Origin: Streptomonospora wellingtoniae
GTDB lineage: Bacteria > Actinomycetota > Actinomycetes > Streptosporangiales > Streptosporangiaceae
Length of the DNA: 64,000 nt
Reading direction: 5' to 3'
Assembly (NCBI RefSeq): GCF_031845375.1
Contig: NZ_JAVREK010000002.1
Location: 248,001 to 312,000 of the forward strand
Shown: in pieces, positions 1 to 8,378 of the stretch
Numbering within the stretch: position 1 is the first letter of the stretch
Layout: the number at the start of each line of letters is the position of its first letter
Notes under the pieces: model-generated
Database searches by the model: none
What the model saw: the letters and a program-made list of their open reading frames with translations, nothing else
What the model was told of the DNA's origin: nothing
Program-made: the position numbers and the translations under genes

Positions 1-117
1 GCCGAGACGCTGGGCGCGGCCCTGGAGATCACCGAGAACGCACTGACCAGCGGAGCCGCGGCCCGCGTGCTGGACGACTGGGTGGAGATCAGCCAGTCCC
101 ACGCCAAGCGGGCCTGA
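1..117 (+). CDS. trpD: Anthranilate phosphoribosyltransferase, C-terminal fragment
   Basis: This is the last 38 codons of a gene entering from the left edge, ending at TGA 115-117. The visible tail (AALEITENALTSGAAARVL, then a WVEIS motif) resembles the C-terminal helices of TrpD, which transfers phosphoribose to anthranilate in tryptophan synthesis. The assignment rests mostly on context: an AsnC-type protein, a DEDDh/GIY-YIG nuclease, NlpC/P60 proteins, PimB' and FadD15 follow, the order known around mycobacterial trpD (Rv2192c to Rv2187). Catalytic regions lie outside the window, so the call is by synteny plus a weak tail match. Confidence 0.6.
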   Translation, partial: AETLGAALEITENALTSGAAARVLDDWVEISQSHAKRA

Positions 118-507
118 GCGGAACCTGGCTCAACCCCGTTGATCTATTCCCAAAACAGCGGAGCTAGATCCTCTGAGCTGGGCAAACGCACTCCATCGCG
201 AGACGCCCACGACATCCCGTTATCGTTCCGTGACATTCCCTGAAGTGGGTCTGGAGCGGGCCGGTTCACCCTCGTTTTGTTCCTCCGGTACGGCCGACCA
301 GAGGGAGGCCCCACACAGCTTGTAGCTATCGTGAAGGAAATCGATTTCCATTTGCGATAGCTACAAGATCAACGGTGATGTCCCGCGTCGGCGGTATGCG
401 GCGGGACGGCACGAAAGTGGTGACATCGCCCGCCAGAGGGGTAGGCCGTCTGCGACATCGGCACAGAGCCGTACCCCCCATCCACCCTTCACCCCCAGGA
501 GGCAGTA
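118..507. other. Intergenic region with palindromic repeat copy 1 and a possible solo arm
   Basis: No gene is seen in these 390 bases. They hold repeat copy 1 (319-370). At 131-145 the sequence CAACCCCGTTGATCT matches the outer arm of repeat copies 4 and 5 with one C fewer, so it may be a decayed solo half-element. The last 15 bases contain the AGGAGG ribosome binding site of the next gene. Confidence 0.6.
319..370. repeat. Nested palindromic repeat, copy 1
   Basis: The arms CTTGTAGCTATCG (319-331) and CGATAGCTACAAG (355-367) are perfect inverted repeats, and the centre contains a second palindrome, GGAAATCGATTTCC. The left GATC seen in the other copies is CAGC here. The right flank AACGGTGAT is shared with copy 4. 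It lies about 200 bp downstream of trpD. Other copies are at 6910, 19049, 53401 and 56924. Confidence 0.9.
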
Positions 508-717
508 GTGCGCAGCAGAATCGTCATCGGCACCGTCGTGGTCGTCTGGCTGCTCATCGGCCTGTTCGCGGCCATCCAGCGCGGCTACTTCAGCACAGAC
601 GAGGCCAACTGCGCGACGATCGGCAGCACCCTCACGACGATCGGGGCGGGACCGCTGAACTACTTCGGCGTCAACCCGACCGTCGAGTGCCCCGACCTGC
701 CCCAGCCCTCGGAGTAG
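508..717 (+). CDS. Small single-pass membrane protein
   Basis: The product is 69 residues with one hydrophobic segment at about residues 5-24 (IVIGTVVVVWLLIGLFAAI) and an extracytoplasmic tail containing two Cys and a conserved-looking AGPLNYFGVNP stretch. The GTG start is set by AGGAGG at 498-503. From memory, very similar small proteins of unknown function are widespread in actinobacteria near this locus. It is predicted to be membrane anchored; the two Cys could form a disulfide outside the cell. Function unknown. Confidence 0.75.
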   Translation: MRSRIVIGTVVVVWLLIGLFAAIQRGYFSTDEANCATIGSTLTTIGAGPLNYFGVNPTVECPDLPQPSE

Positions 718-816
718 CCCCGGTCCCGCCCTTCCCGCGGCGGCCGCTCCCGGCGGTGCGGGAAGGGCGTTCCGGCGCCCCACCCGTCGGCCGCCGCAGG
801 GCCATGCCCGGGAGAG

Positions 817-1095
817 CTACTCCATGCCCAAAGAGAACGCCGCCTCCAGGTCGTGGTTGGAGTAGGCGTGGAAGGCGATGTGGGTGTCGGAGGAGAGCAC
901 GCCCGGGACCTTGTTGACACGACCGGGGATGACCTCGGCCAGGTCCTCGTGGCCGCGCACCCGCACCATCGCGATCAGGTCGACGCCGCCCGTGACGGAG
1001 TAGACCTCACTGACGCCGCCGATCTCGGCGATCGCCTCGGCGACCTCGGGGATGCGGGCGACTTCGGCCTTGATCATGACGATCGCGGTGATCAC
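817..1095 (-). CDS. Lrp/AsnC ligand-binding (RAM) domain protein without HTH
   Basis: This 92-residue protein is a stand-alone RAM/AsnC effector domain: beta-alpha-beta core (ITAIVMIKAEVARIPEVAEA), the GGVSEVYSVTGGVDLIAMV segment and an SSDTHIAFHAYS strand. It has no helix-turn-helix, so it is expected to bind a small ligand (often an amino acid) or to oligomerise with full-length Lrp proteins rather than bind DNA. GTG at 1095 was chosen because GGAGGAC (1103-1108 region) sits at good spacing. It lies 53 bp downstream of the rhomboid gene on the same strand, probably co-transcribed. Confidence 0.85.
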   Translation of the reverse strand: MITAIVMIKAEVARIPEVAEAIAEIGGVSEVYSVTGGVDLIAMVRVRGHEDLAEVIPGRVNKVPGVLSSDTHIAFHAYSNHDLEAAFSLGME

Positions 1096-1148
1096 GGGGT
1101 GTCCTCCGGTTCGGTGGGTCGGCGCGGGTGCCGCCGTTCGCGGGCCGG

Positions 1149-1910
1149 TCAGTAGACGTCGGAGCGGCGGATCCCGGAGCGCCAGCGTATGCGGTGCATG
1201 AGCAGCGCCCCCAGCGCGCCGGCGATGAAGCCGTAGACGTGGGCGGCGTAGGCCACGCCCGCGTCGGAGCCGGGATAGGCCGACATGCTGACGTAGAGAA
1301 AGTACTGGAGGATGAAGTAGGTGCCCACCAGTGCCCAGCCCGGCAGCCGCACCGGAACGAAGACCAGCACGAGGGTCACCACGCGGCTTCGGTGCTGCAC
1401 CAGCAGGTAGGCGCCGAGCACCCCCGAAATGGCCCCCGAGGCGCCCACGAGCGGGACCTCCGCCGAGGCCTGGGTGAGCGCGAAGGCGTAGGTGGCCACC
1501 AGGCCGCTGCCCACGTAGAGGCCCAGGTAGCGCAGCCGGCCCAGGCGGTCCTCGACCACCGGGCCGAAGACGAAGAGATAGACCATGTTGCCGATCAGGT
1601 GCAGCGCCCCTCCGTGCATGAACATCGAGGTCAGCGCGGAGATCCAGGCCACCTTCGTGTGGCCGGGCGCGGGGCAGGGGCCCGACCCCTCGACCTGGGG
1701 TCCGCCCAGCAGCTCCACGGGAACGGCCGCCCAGCGCAGGAAGTAGTGCTCGACGGCGCATTGGCGGGGCAGGTCGCCGGCGTCGTACCACACGGCCAGC
1801 AGCGACAGCGGCGAGAGCAGGTAGGCGGCGACGTTGACGGCGACGAGCGCGTAGGTCACCGTGGGCACGCGCCGCACCGGGTAGTCGTCACTCAGCGGGA
1901 TACCCGCCAT
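1149..1910 (-). CDS. Rhomboid family intramembrane serine protease
   Basis: The protein has 253 residues and about six membrane segments. The HGGALHLIGNMVYLFVFG segment carries the conserved His/Asn, GASGAISGVLGAY carries the catalytic Ser (GxSG), and AAHVYGFIAGALGALL carries the partner His. These are the hallmarks of an active rhomboid cleaving membrane substrates within the bilayer. A longer frame opens at 1949, but ATG 1910 is preceded by AAGGAG seven bases upstream and starts the natural N-terminus MAGIPLSDD. A basic C-terminal tail follows the last segment. It probably forms a unit with the AsnC-type gene downstream. Substrate unknown. Confidence 0.9.
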   Translation of the reverse strand: MAGIPLSDDYPVRRVPTVTYALVAVNVAAYLLSPLSLLAVWYDAGDLPRQCAVEHYFLRWAAVPVELLGGPQVEGSGPCPAPGHTKVAWISALTSMFMHGGALHLIGNMVYLFVFGPVVEDRLGRLRYLGLYVGSGLVATYAFALTQASAEVPLVGASGAISGVLGAYLLVQHRSRVVTLVLVFVPVRLPGWALVGTYFILQYFLYVSMSAYPGSDAGVAYAAHVYGFIAGALGALLMHRIRWRSGIRRSDVY

Positions 1911-1977
1911 CTGCACTCCTTGGGCGAGGACTCCGGTCACTGCGGGCACGGGCCGGCGCGTCCGCCGGCGCGGGGCC

Positions 1978-3720
1978 TCAGCGGTGCGCGGGCGCCGACA
2001 CGCCGCGCTCCCAGTCTGTCAGGTGGCGGTACTTCTCGGCCCCATTGACGGGGCATGTCCAGCCTTCGGCGGATTCGGCCAGGCGCACGCCGGGGGTCTC
2101 CAGCCAGCGCAGCACGCACTCCATCTCCCAGGCGCTGGCGCAGGGCGCCGGCCCGGGGCCGGGGAACACGGACTCGGCGGATCCGGTCAGCGCCTCGACG
2201 AACTCCGCGGGGTCGGCGCCCGGCGCCATGACCCCGCTGTTCGCCAGGCGCCCGTGACGCACCACATGCACGTCCCAGCCGGTCCGTGCGGCGCCCGCGG
2301 GCGCGCGCGCGGGCGCCGCCGCGACCAGCTCGGGGATCGCCGACAGGGCGGCCAGGCGCTGGCTGCGCGCCGCAGCGGTCAGGAACGCGGCCAGCCGGTC
2401 GCGGTGGCCGGCGGCCTCCTCGTAGCGCAGCTCCTCGGACAGCTCGCGGATGTGGGCGGTGATGCGCTCGACCACCGGTGCGGGGTCGGCGGTCATGGCT
2501 CCTCGGGCGGCCGCGGCGTGCACGGCGTAGTCGGCGGCGGTCTCGGCGCCCGAGCAGGGCGCTCCGCACCGGCCCAGCTCGGCCAGTACGCAGGCCGCAG
2601 TGGGCGTCGCGGGTGTGATCCCGCGGGTGCACTGGCGCAGCGGGAAGGCCTCGTGCAGCGCCTCGCGGGCGAGTTGGGCCTCGCGCGCGGAGCGGAAGGG
2701 GCCCAGGTAGGGCGCCTCGTCGTCGCGCACGGTGCGCACGATCGACAGGCGCGGGAAGTCCTCGGCGGTGAGCTTGAGCCAGGGAGCGCGCTCGGGGTTG
2801 CGCGAGCGCCGGTTGTAGGGCGGTTTGCGCTCGGCGATCATCCGCAGCTCGCGCACCTCGGCCTCCAGCCCGGTCTCGCACACGATGGGGGTGACCCCCT
2901 CGACCAGGGCCGCCATCTCGCGGATGCGTCCCCGCTTCTCGGAGCCGGTGAAGTAGGAGCGCACGCGCCTGCGCAGGTCGGTGCTCTTGCCGACGTAGAG
3001 CGCGTCGCCCTTGGCGTCGGTGAAGACGTAGACGCCCGGGGCCGCGGGCACGTCGTCGGCGAGGTGGCGCTTGGTGCGCTGGGCGGCCGTGGGAGCCGAG
3101 CGGAAGCCGCGCAGCTCCTCGGCGGTCTCGACGCCGAAGGCGCCGAGGCGCTCCAGCAGGCCGTGCAGCACGCCGACGGTGGCGCGGGCGTCGTCGAGGG
3201 CGCGGTGGGTGGGCTGGTCGGCGACGCCGAAGAAGCCGGCGAGCGTGCCGAGCTTGTGGTTGGGCACCTCCTCGCGGGTGACCAGCCGGCGGGCGAGCGC
3301 AACGGTGTCGACGACCTGCGGCGCGGGCCAGTCGTAGCCGTGCGCGGCGCAGGCGGCCTTGAGGAAGCCGACGTCGAAGGGGGCGTTGTGCGCGACCAGG
3401 AGGGAGCCGCGCTCCAGCCCGGCGAACTCCAGGAACCCGGGGATCACGCTCTCGACGGCGGGCGCCGGGGCGACCATGGCCTGGGTGATCCCGGTGAGCA
3501 GTGTGATGAACGGTGGGATCGGCAGACCCGGGTTGACCAGCGTGGAGAACTCTCCGAGCACCTCGCCGCCGCGCACCTTGACGGCGCCGACCTCGGTGAT
3601 GCCCGATGCGTCGGCGCGGGTGCCGGTGGTCTCCAGGTCGACGACGACGAAGGTGCATTCCGACAGGGGGATCCCCAAGTCGTCGAGGGTGCCCTGGACG
3701 GGGGCGTGCTGCTCGGCCAC
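1978..3720 (-). CDS. DEDDh exonuclease / GIY-YIG nuclease fusion
   Basis: The 580-residue product joins a DnaQ-like 3'-5' exonuclease (DLETTG at residues 28-33, HNAPFD, and HRALDDA giving the DEDDh residues) to a UvrC-like GIY-YIG endonuclease module (PGVYVFTDAKGDALYVGKS, about residue 230 onward) and a UVR-like helical region (ELSEELRYEEAAGHRDRL). This fusion is known in actinobacteria (Rv2191 type) and resembles Cho. A DNA repair role is expected, unproven. GTG 3720 appears leaderless: AGGGTA on the plus strand (3727-3732) reads TACCCT on the coding strand, six bases before the start. Confidence 0.88.
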   Translation of the reverse strand: MAEQHAPVQGTLDDLGIPLSECTFVVVDLETTGTRADASGITEVGAVKVRGGEVLGEFSTLVNPGLPIPPFITLLTGITQAMVAPAPAVESVIPGFLEFAGLERGSLLVAHNAPFDVGFLKAACAAHGYDWPAPQVVDTVALARRLVTREEVPNHKLGTLAGFFGVADQPTHRALDDARATVGVLHGLLERLGAFGVETAEELRGFRSAPTAAQRTKRHLADDVPAAPGVYVFTDAKGDALYVGKSTDLRRRVRSYFTGSEKRGRIREMAALVEGVTPIVCETGLEAEVRELRMIAERKPPYNRRSRNPERAPWLKLTAEDFPRLSIVRTVRDDEAPYLGPFRSAREAQLAREALHEAFPLRQCTRGITPATPTAACVLAELGRCGAPCSGAETAADYAVHAAAARGAMTADPAPVVERITAHIRELSEELRYEEAAGHRDRLAAFLTAAARSQRLAALSAIPELVAAAPARAPAGAARTGWDVHVVRHGRLANSGVMAPGADPAEFVEALTGSAESVFPGPGPAPCASAWEMECVLRWLETPGVRLAESAEGWTCPVNGAEKYRHLTDWERGVSAPAHR

Positions 3721-4043
3721 CCGGACAGGGTAAACGGGGGCACCGACGCCGCCTGCGGCCGGGCGGTGCCGGCGGCCGCGTCGGGGCAGGTGGCGCAGTG
3801 CGTCGGCCGCCGACAGGCGCGGGGTGCTTCAGGGCAGGGCCCGCGCGGTTCGGCCGGTTTCCGCCGCGGTCTCCGTGGAAGGATGGCCCAGACCGCGGGG
3901 GAGACCGGGCCGCGAGCCGCGGCGGCGGGCCCGGTGCGCAGCGAGGCTTGAGGTGCGGAGTGCAGGAGGACCAGGCAGATGGGTGTGCGGTATCCGTTTC
4001 CGCCCCGGCGCGGGCGGTGCGTTCGCGGCGCCGGGGTGCGGTC
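3721..4043. other. Divergent intergenic region with leaderless promoter and uORF
   Basis: Leftward, a -10 TACCCT (3727-3732, minus strand) sits six bases from the nuclease GTG. Rightward, the region carries the upstream ORF at 3979-4047 with a strong AGGAGG. No clear rightward -35/-10 pair was found. Confidence 0.5.
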
Positions 4044-4047
4044 ATGA
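3979..4047 (+). CDS. Upstream ORF translationally coupled to the NYN gene
   Basis: ATG 3979 is preceded by a perfect AGGAGG (3964-3969) at near-ideal spacing and encodes 22 residues (MGVRYPFPPRRGRCVRGAGV plus RS). Its TGA (4045-4047) overlaps the ATG of the next gene (4044-4046) as ATGA. The downstream gene has no ribosome binding site of its own here, so it probably depends on translation of this short ORF. The peptide is Arg- and Pro-rich, which could slow ribosomes. I see no recognised family. Confidence 0.55.
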   Translation: MGVRYPFPPRRGRCVRGAGVRS

Positions 4048-5477
4048 CCTCCGAGGCCGGCGGACGCCCGGTGCGCGGCGGAGCCGACGAGCCCGCGGCC
4101 GCCGCGGAGCGCGCCGAGGGCGGAGGCGGCGGGGGCGCGGACGAGGCGGACGGCGCGGACGGCGCAGAGGCCGCCGGGGAGGGGCCCGAGCGCCCGCTGC
4201 CCGAAGCCGTGCGCGCGCGGGTCGTCGAGTACGGCTCCGACGTCCTGAGCGGGATGCGCATGTCCGACCTGCCGCCGGTGCTGCGCCGCGTCGCGAAGTT
4301 CGAGCCGCGCCGCCGCGCGCGGCTCGCCGGGCCGCAGATCGCCGCGCAGCTGGAGGCCGACGCGGGCTTTCGCGGACAGGTCGCAGAGCGCGTGGCGCAG
4401 GTCTGGCCCGAGCTGGTCGGCGAGCTGCGCCGCGGGGTGGTTCCGCCGGCCGCCGACCCCGTCGCGGTGGCGGCGGCGGCCTACCTGGTGCGCCCCGAGG
4501 GCTGGCGCGCCGTCGTCGACCGGGTGCGCGAGGAGCTGGACCGGCAGGAGACCGCCAAGGAGGTGGACGACGCCGCCGGCACCATCGCCGACCTGCGCCG
4601 CCGGCTGGACGAGGCCAAGAGCGACCAGCGCGCGGAGCTGGCGCGGCTGCGCAGCGAACTCAAGGATCAGCGCAGCATCATCGCCGACCTGCGCCGTCGG
4701 CTGCACACCGAGCGCGAGCGCGCCAAGGACGCCGAGCACGAGGCCGGGCAGGCGATCGCGGAGGCGGCGGACCGCAGTGCCACCACGACCGGACAGGTCA
4801 ACGCGGTGGAGGCGGAGAACCGCCGGTTGCGCAACCGCCTCGCCGCGGCCGAAGCGCAGGTGGAGAACGCGCGCCGGGCCGCGCGGGCCGGGCGCAGCGC
4901 CGACGAGGCACGGCTGCGGGTGCTGCTGGACGTGCTGCTGGAGGCCTCCCACGGGCTGCGGCGGGAGCTGGCGCTGCCCAGCTCCATCGAGAGCCCGGCC
5001 GACCTGGTCGCGGAGCAGCACCCGGCCGGGGCGGCGTCCGTCCCCGGCAAGGGGCTGCCCGACGACGACCCGGGGCTGGTCGACGAACTGCTGAGCCTGC
5101 CGCGGATGCACGTGCTGGTGGACGGCTACAACGTCACCAAGACCGGCTACGGCACCCTGCCGCTGGCCGACCAGCGCAACCGGCTCCTGTCGTCGCTGGA
5201 GGGGCTCGCCAGCCGCGCCAAGACCGAGATCACCTGCGTCTTCGACGGCGCCGACGTCAGCACGCCGCCGGTGCTCTCGGCGACGCGCCGGGTGCGGCTG
5301 CTGTTCAGCGAGCCGGACGAGACCGCCGACGAGCTGATCATCCGGCTGGTGCGGGCCGAACCGCGGGGGCGGCCGCTGGCCGTGGTCACCTCCGACCAGG
5401 AGATCGTCGCCGCGGTCCGCCGCGAGGGGGCGCGTACCGTCGCGTCGTCTCTCCTGCTGCGCAGGCTGAGCGGATAG
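4044..5477 (+). CDS. Coiled-coil NYN-domain (PIN-like) putative ribonuclease
   Basis: The 477-residue protein begins with an acidic, low-complexity Ala/Gly/Glu-rich stretch (about 1-50), continues with a helical domain, then a long charged coiled coil (about residues 165-300, with repeated DLRRRLDEAK and DLRRRLHTERERAK units). It ends in a NYN/YacP-like domain: MHVLVDGYNVTKTGYG, CVFDGADVS, SEPDETADELI and VTSDQEIV give the acidic metal-binding residues. NYN domains are PIN-fold RNases, so RNA cleavage is likely. ATG 4044 is favoured because it overlaps the stop of an upstream ORF with a strong ribosome binding site; the frame remains open further upstream. Confidence 0.8.
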   Translation: MTSEAGGRPVRGGADEPAAAAERAEGGGGGGADEADGADGAEAAGEGPERPLPEAVRARVVEYGSDVLSGMRMSDLPPVLRRVAKFEPRRRARLAGPQIAAQLEADAGFRGQVAERVAQVWPELVGELRRGVVPPAADPVAVAAAAYLVRPEGWRAVVDRVREELDRQETAKEVDDAAGTIADLRRRLDEAKSDQRAELARLRSELKDQRSIIADLRRRLHTERERAKDAEHEAGQAIAEAADRSATTTGQVNAVEAENRRLRNRLAAAEAQVENARRAARAGRSADEARLRVLLDVLLEASHGLRRELALPSSIESPADLVAEQHPAGAASVPGKGLPDDDPGLVDELLSLPRMHVLVDGYNVTKTGYGTLPLADQRNRLLSSLEGLASRAKTEITCVFDGADVSTPPVLSATRRVRLLFSEPDETADELIIRLVRAEPRGRPLAVVTSDQEIVAAVRREGARTVASSLLLRRLSG

Positions 5478-5873
5478 GCGCCGTCCCGGCGCTGCCGGAC
5501 GCCGCCGCGGTTTCCGCGCGGGGTCGTGTGCGACCGATGCGGCGTCCGAAACCCCGTGTGCACCGGGTGACGCGTCGGTCGCTGTGGTTGAGGTGCCCTG
5601 TCCGGTCCGCTAAGTTCTATCCGGAGCTTGTTCGGCTTCCCGCGAAGAACGCGAGGGTCGCGGCTGCGGCGCCAGTGCCGCCGTGTCGTGCGCTCTGCGG
5701 GTGGCCCCCCGGTGACGGCGGCGCCTTCGAGGCGTGCCGCCGCACCGACCGGAGGTCCGGCCCGGTGTGTCAGCGGTTCCCGCTCACCCGGCACCCTGCC
5801 CGGATTCCGGTCGCCCCGCCCCGATCCCCCTCATCCCGCATGTGGACCTGACCCGTAAGGAGCGTGGACCGCC
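5478..5873. other. Intergenic region with promoter and long 5' UTR
   Basis: No gene is seen. A good sigma70-type promoter lies at 5588-5616 and would give a leader of about 250 bases before the NlpC/P60 gene. I looked for a ydaO-type c-di-AMP riboswitch, common before such genes, and did not recognise one. Confidence 0.5.
5588..5616 (+). promoter_or_regulatory. Predicted promoter of the first NlpC/P60 gene
   Basis: TTGAGG (5588-5593) and TAAGTT (5611-5616) are separated by 17 bases. This is one of the best -35/-10 pairs in the window. Confidence 0.5.
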
Positions 5874-6866
5874 ATGACGAGCACAGGTGGTCGGCGCACG
5901 GCCCGCCGGATCGCGACCGGTTTCGGGGTCGTGGCCGTCGGAGGCCTGATCGTGCCCTCCGGGGTGGCCTATGCCGAGCCGACCCAAGAGGAGGTCGAGG
6001 CCAAGATCGGCGATCTCCAGGAGGAAGCCGACGGCATCGTCCAGGAGTACAACAAGGCCAAAGAGGACTACGAGGCGGCCAAGGAGAAGGCCGACGACCT
6101 CGAGGACCGGGTCGGCGACGAGCAGGAGCGCTACGACAAGCTGCGCGACGACGTCGCCGACTTCGCCAGCGCCGCCTACCGCGGCACCGATCTCGACTCG
6201 CCGTCCAACATCATCAACGTCGAGAACCCCGAGGAGCTGCAGGCCCAGTCGGCCGACGTCGGCTACCTCTCGGAGACCCAGAAGGAGCAGCTGGACGACT
6301 TCAGCGACTCCTCCGAGCGCCTGTTCCGGCTGAAGGACGAGGCCGACGCGGCCCTGGCCGACGCCAAGGACGAGAAGGAGGAGATCGAGGACAAGAAGGA
6401 CGAGGTCGAGGGGAAGATCGAGGAGCAGGAGGACCTGCTCGCCGAGTTCCCCTCCGCCGACCCGGCCACCGGCGGCGACTCCGCGGGGGGCAGCTACACC
6501 GGCGCGGCCTCCGGCGACGCGCGCGCGGCCCTCGACTTCGCCTACGCCCAGCTGGGCAAGCCCTACGTCTACGGCGCCACGGGCCCCAGCGGCTACGACT
6601 GCTCCGGCCTGGTGATGCGCTCGTGGGGTGCCGCCGGGGTGAGCCTGCCGCGCACCACCTACGGCCAGGCCGAGGCCGGGCCGCGCGTCAGCTACGACCA
6701 GCTGCAGCCCGGCGACATCCTGTTCTTCTTCGGCGGCCTCGGCCACGACGGCCTCTACGTCGGCAACGGCCAGATGATCCACGCGCCGCGCACCGGCAAG
6801 AACGTCGAGGTCGTGTCGCTCTCGGGGTATTGGGACGGCCAGTTCCAGTTCGGCGTGCGCCCCTAG
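5874..6866 (+). CDS. Secreted NlpC/P60 peptidoglycan endopeptidase
   Basis: The 330-residue preprotein has a signal peptide ending near VAYAEP (about residue 36), a long Glu/Lys-rich coiled coil (about 40-200), a short Gly/Ser linker and a C-terminal NlpC/P60 domain. GYDCSGLV supplies the catalytic Cys, and GHDGLYVGNGQMIHAP the His residues. Such RipA-like enzymes cut the stem peptide of peptidoglycan during growth and cell separation. AAGGAG at 5858-5863 supports ATG 5874. A paralogue with the same layout follows at 7364. The gene is the counterpart of Rv2190c. Confidence 0.9.
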   Translation: MTSTGGRRTARRIATGFGVVAVGGLIVPSGVAYAEPTQEEVEAKIGDLQEEADGIVQEYNKAKEDYEAAKEKADDLEDRVGDEQERYDKLRDDVADFASAAYRGTDLDSPSNIINVENPEELQAQSADVGYLSETQKEQLDDFSDSSERLFRLKDEADAALADAKDEKEEIEDKKDEVEGKIEEQEDLLAEFPSADPATGGDSAGGSYTGAASGDARAALDFAYAQLGKPYVYGATGPSGYDCSGLVMRSWGAAGVSLPRTTYGQAEAGPRVSYDQLQPGDILFFFGGLGHDGLYVGNGQMIHAPRTGKNVEVVSLSGYWDGQFQFGVRP

Positions 6867-7363
6867 ATCGCCGATGGGGTTCGGTGCGCCGCCCCGGCAC
6901 AGCACCGTCGATCTTGTAGCCATCGCAAACGGAAATCGCTTTCCTTTACGATGGCTACAAGATCGGCGGGGTTCGGGGCCCGGTGACGTGACCTCGTTTT
7001 GGGGCGGGGATGATCCGGACGTTCCATTGCGGACGGTCCGTAAAGAGGTAGATATAGTAACGAATCGGTTGAGTATGGTGCTGGGGATGCACTAGTGTTC
7101 CTCGCCGAGCCCGGTCGTCTGTACGTGCCATCACAAGGGTGGCGCCGGCCGGCTCCCGCCGACCTCCGACCGCGCCGATTCCACCCCCGGGCCGGCGGAG
7201 ACCGGGACCCCCTTGCAGGCGTGTCCTCTCGCACGCCGCAGCAGCTTCCCCGGATCATCGGGCGCCGACTGCGCCCCGGGCGTGACCGCCGACCGCCGCG
7301 GCCGCCCGTATTCCGAGGAGCCTCCGGTCAGGCGGCCCCCTGGCAGAAAGGTGTGCCACCATC
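6867..7363. other. Intergenic region with repeat copy 2 and weak promoter
   Basis: No gene is seen. Repeat copy 2 occupies 6910-6964, 43 bp after the upstream stop. A moderate promoter, TTGCGG (7027-7032) with TAGATA (7049-7054) at 16-base spacing, lies in a locally AT-richer stretch and could serve the second NlpC/P60 gene with a leader of about 300 bases. Confidence 0.45.
6910..6964. repeat. Nested palindromic repeat, copy 2
   Basis: Arms GATCTTGTAGC (6910-6920) and GCTACAAGATC (6954-6964) are perfect; the centre is GGAAATCGCTTTCC. It is the most diverged copy inside (ATCGCAAAC rather than ATCGTGAA). It lies just after the first NlpC/P60 gene. Confidence 0.9.
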
Positions 7364-8371
7364 GTGGATGAACGCCATGAACGTGGCTCGTTCCGCCGGC
7401 ATCTCGCGACCGTCGGCTTCGTCGCCGCAGGCGCCCTGATCCTGTCCTCCAGCGCCGCGGTCGCCGAGCCGAGCGCCGACGAGGTCCGCAACAAGATCGA
7501 GAAGCTCGAAGAGGAGCACGCGGAGCTCGCCGAGAAGTACAACCAGGCGAAGGAAGACCACGACGCCGCCAAAGAGAAGCTTGAGGACCTGCGCGAAGAC
7601 AAGCAGGACACTCAAGACAAGATCGACGGCATGCAGGACGACATCCGCGGGCTCGCCAACGCGGCCTACACCAACGCCGACTTCGGCTCGCCCGCCTACC
7701 TGCTGGGCTCCCAAGGACCCGCAGACGCCCTGGAGCAGGCCGCCGACCTGGGCTACCTCTCGGAGAACCAGAAGCAGACGCTCGTCGACTTCAACGAGCA
7801 GAAGGGCAAGCTGGACGACCTGACGGCCGAGGCGGCCGACACCGAGGACAAGGCCAAGGACAAGCTGGACGAGGCCGAGGAGGCCAAGGGCGAGGCCGAG
7901 AAGAAGATCGAGAAGCAGCAGGACATTCTCGACGACCTGACGGCCGAGCAGCAGGAGGCCGCCACCGCCGGCGTCGGCAGCGGAGGCGGCGGCGCCACCT
8001 ACACGGGCAGCGCCTCGGGCAGCGCCGGGGTGGCCATCGACTTCGCCTACGCCCAGATCGGCGACTCCTACAGCATGGGCGCCACCGGCCCCGACGTGTG
8101 GGACTGCTCCAGCCTGGTGCAGGCCGCCTGGGCGGAGGCCGGCGTCAGTCTGCCGCGCACCACTTACAGCCAGGTCAACGCCGGAACCCCGGTCTCCTGG
8201 GACAACATGCAGCCCGGCGACCTGATCTTCTTCTACGACGGCCCCGACCACGTGGGCATGTACGTCGGCAACAACATGATGGTGCACGCCTCCAACCCGT
8301 CCAAGCCGGTCGCCGAGGTCGCGCTGAGCGGTTACTACCAGAGCAACTTCCACTCGGCCATCCGCCCGTAG
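7364..8371 (+). CDS. Secreted NlpC/P60 peptidoglycan endopeptidase, second copy
   Basis: This 335-residue protein shares the full layout of the upstream gene: signal peptide ending near AAVAEPSADE, a Lys/Glu coiled coil with an inserted GSPAYLLGSQGPAD stretch, a Gly-rich linker and the catalytic domain. The active site reads WDCSSLVQ (Cys kept; the usual Gly is Ser) and DHVGMYVGNNMMVHAS. The pair probably arose by tandem duplication and may act at different growth stages, since a 497-bp region with its own promoter separates them. GTG 7364 follows GAAAGG at 7346-7351. Confidence 0.88.
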   Translation: MDERHERGSFRRHLATVGFVAAGALILSSSAAVAEPSADEVRNKIEKLEEEHAELAEKYNQAKEDHDAAKEKLEDLREDKQDTQDKIDGMQDDIRGLANAAYTNADFGSPAYLLGSQGPADALEQAADLGYLSENQKQTLVDFNEQKGKLDDLTAEAADTEDKAKDKLDEAEEAKGEAEKKIEKQQDILDDLTAEQQEAATAGVGSGGGGATYTGSASGSAGVAIDFAYAQIGDSYSMGATGPDVWDCSSLVQAAWAEAGVSLPRTTYSQVNAGTPVSWDNMQPGDLIFFYDGPDHVGMYVGNNMMVHASNPSKPVAEVALSGYYQSNFHSAIRP

Positions 8372-8378
8372 CGCCCCA

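Noticed and set aside
5617..5873. c-di-AMP (ydaO) riboswitch before NlpC/P60 genes
   Set aside because: The long leaders of both NlpC/P60 genes were checked; the conserved ydaO core segments were not found.
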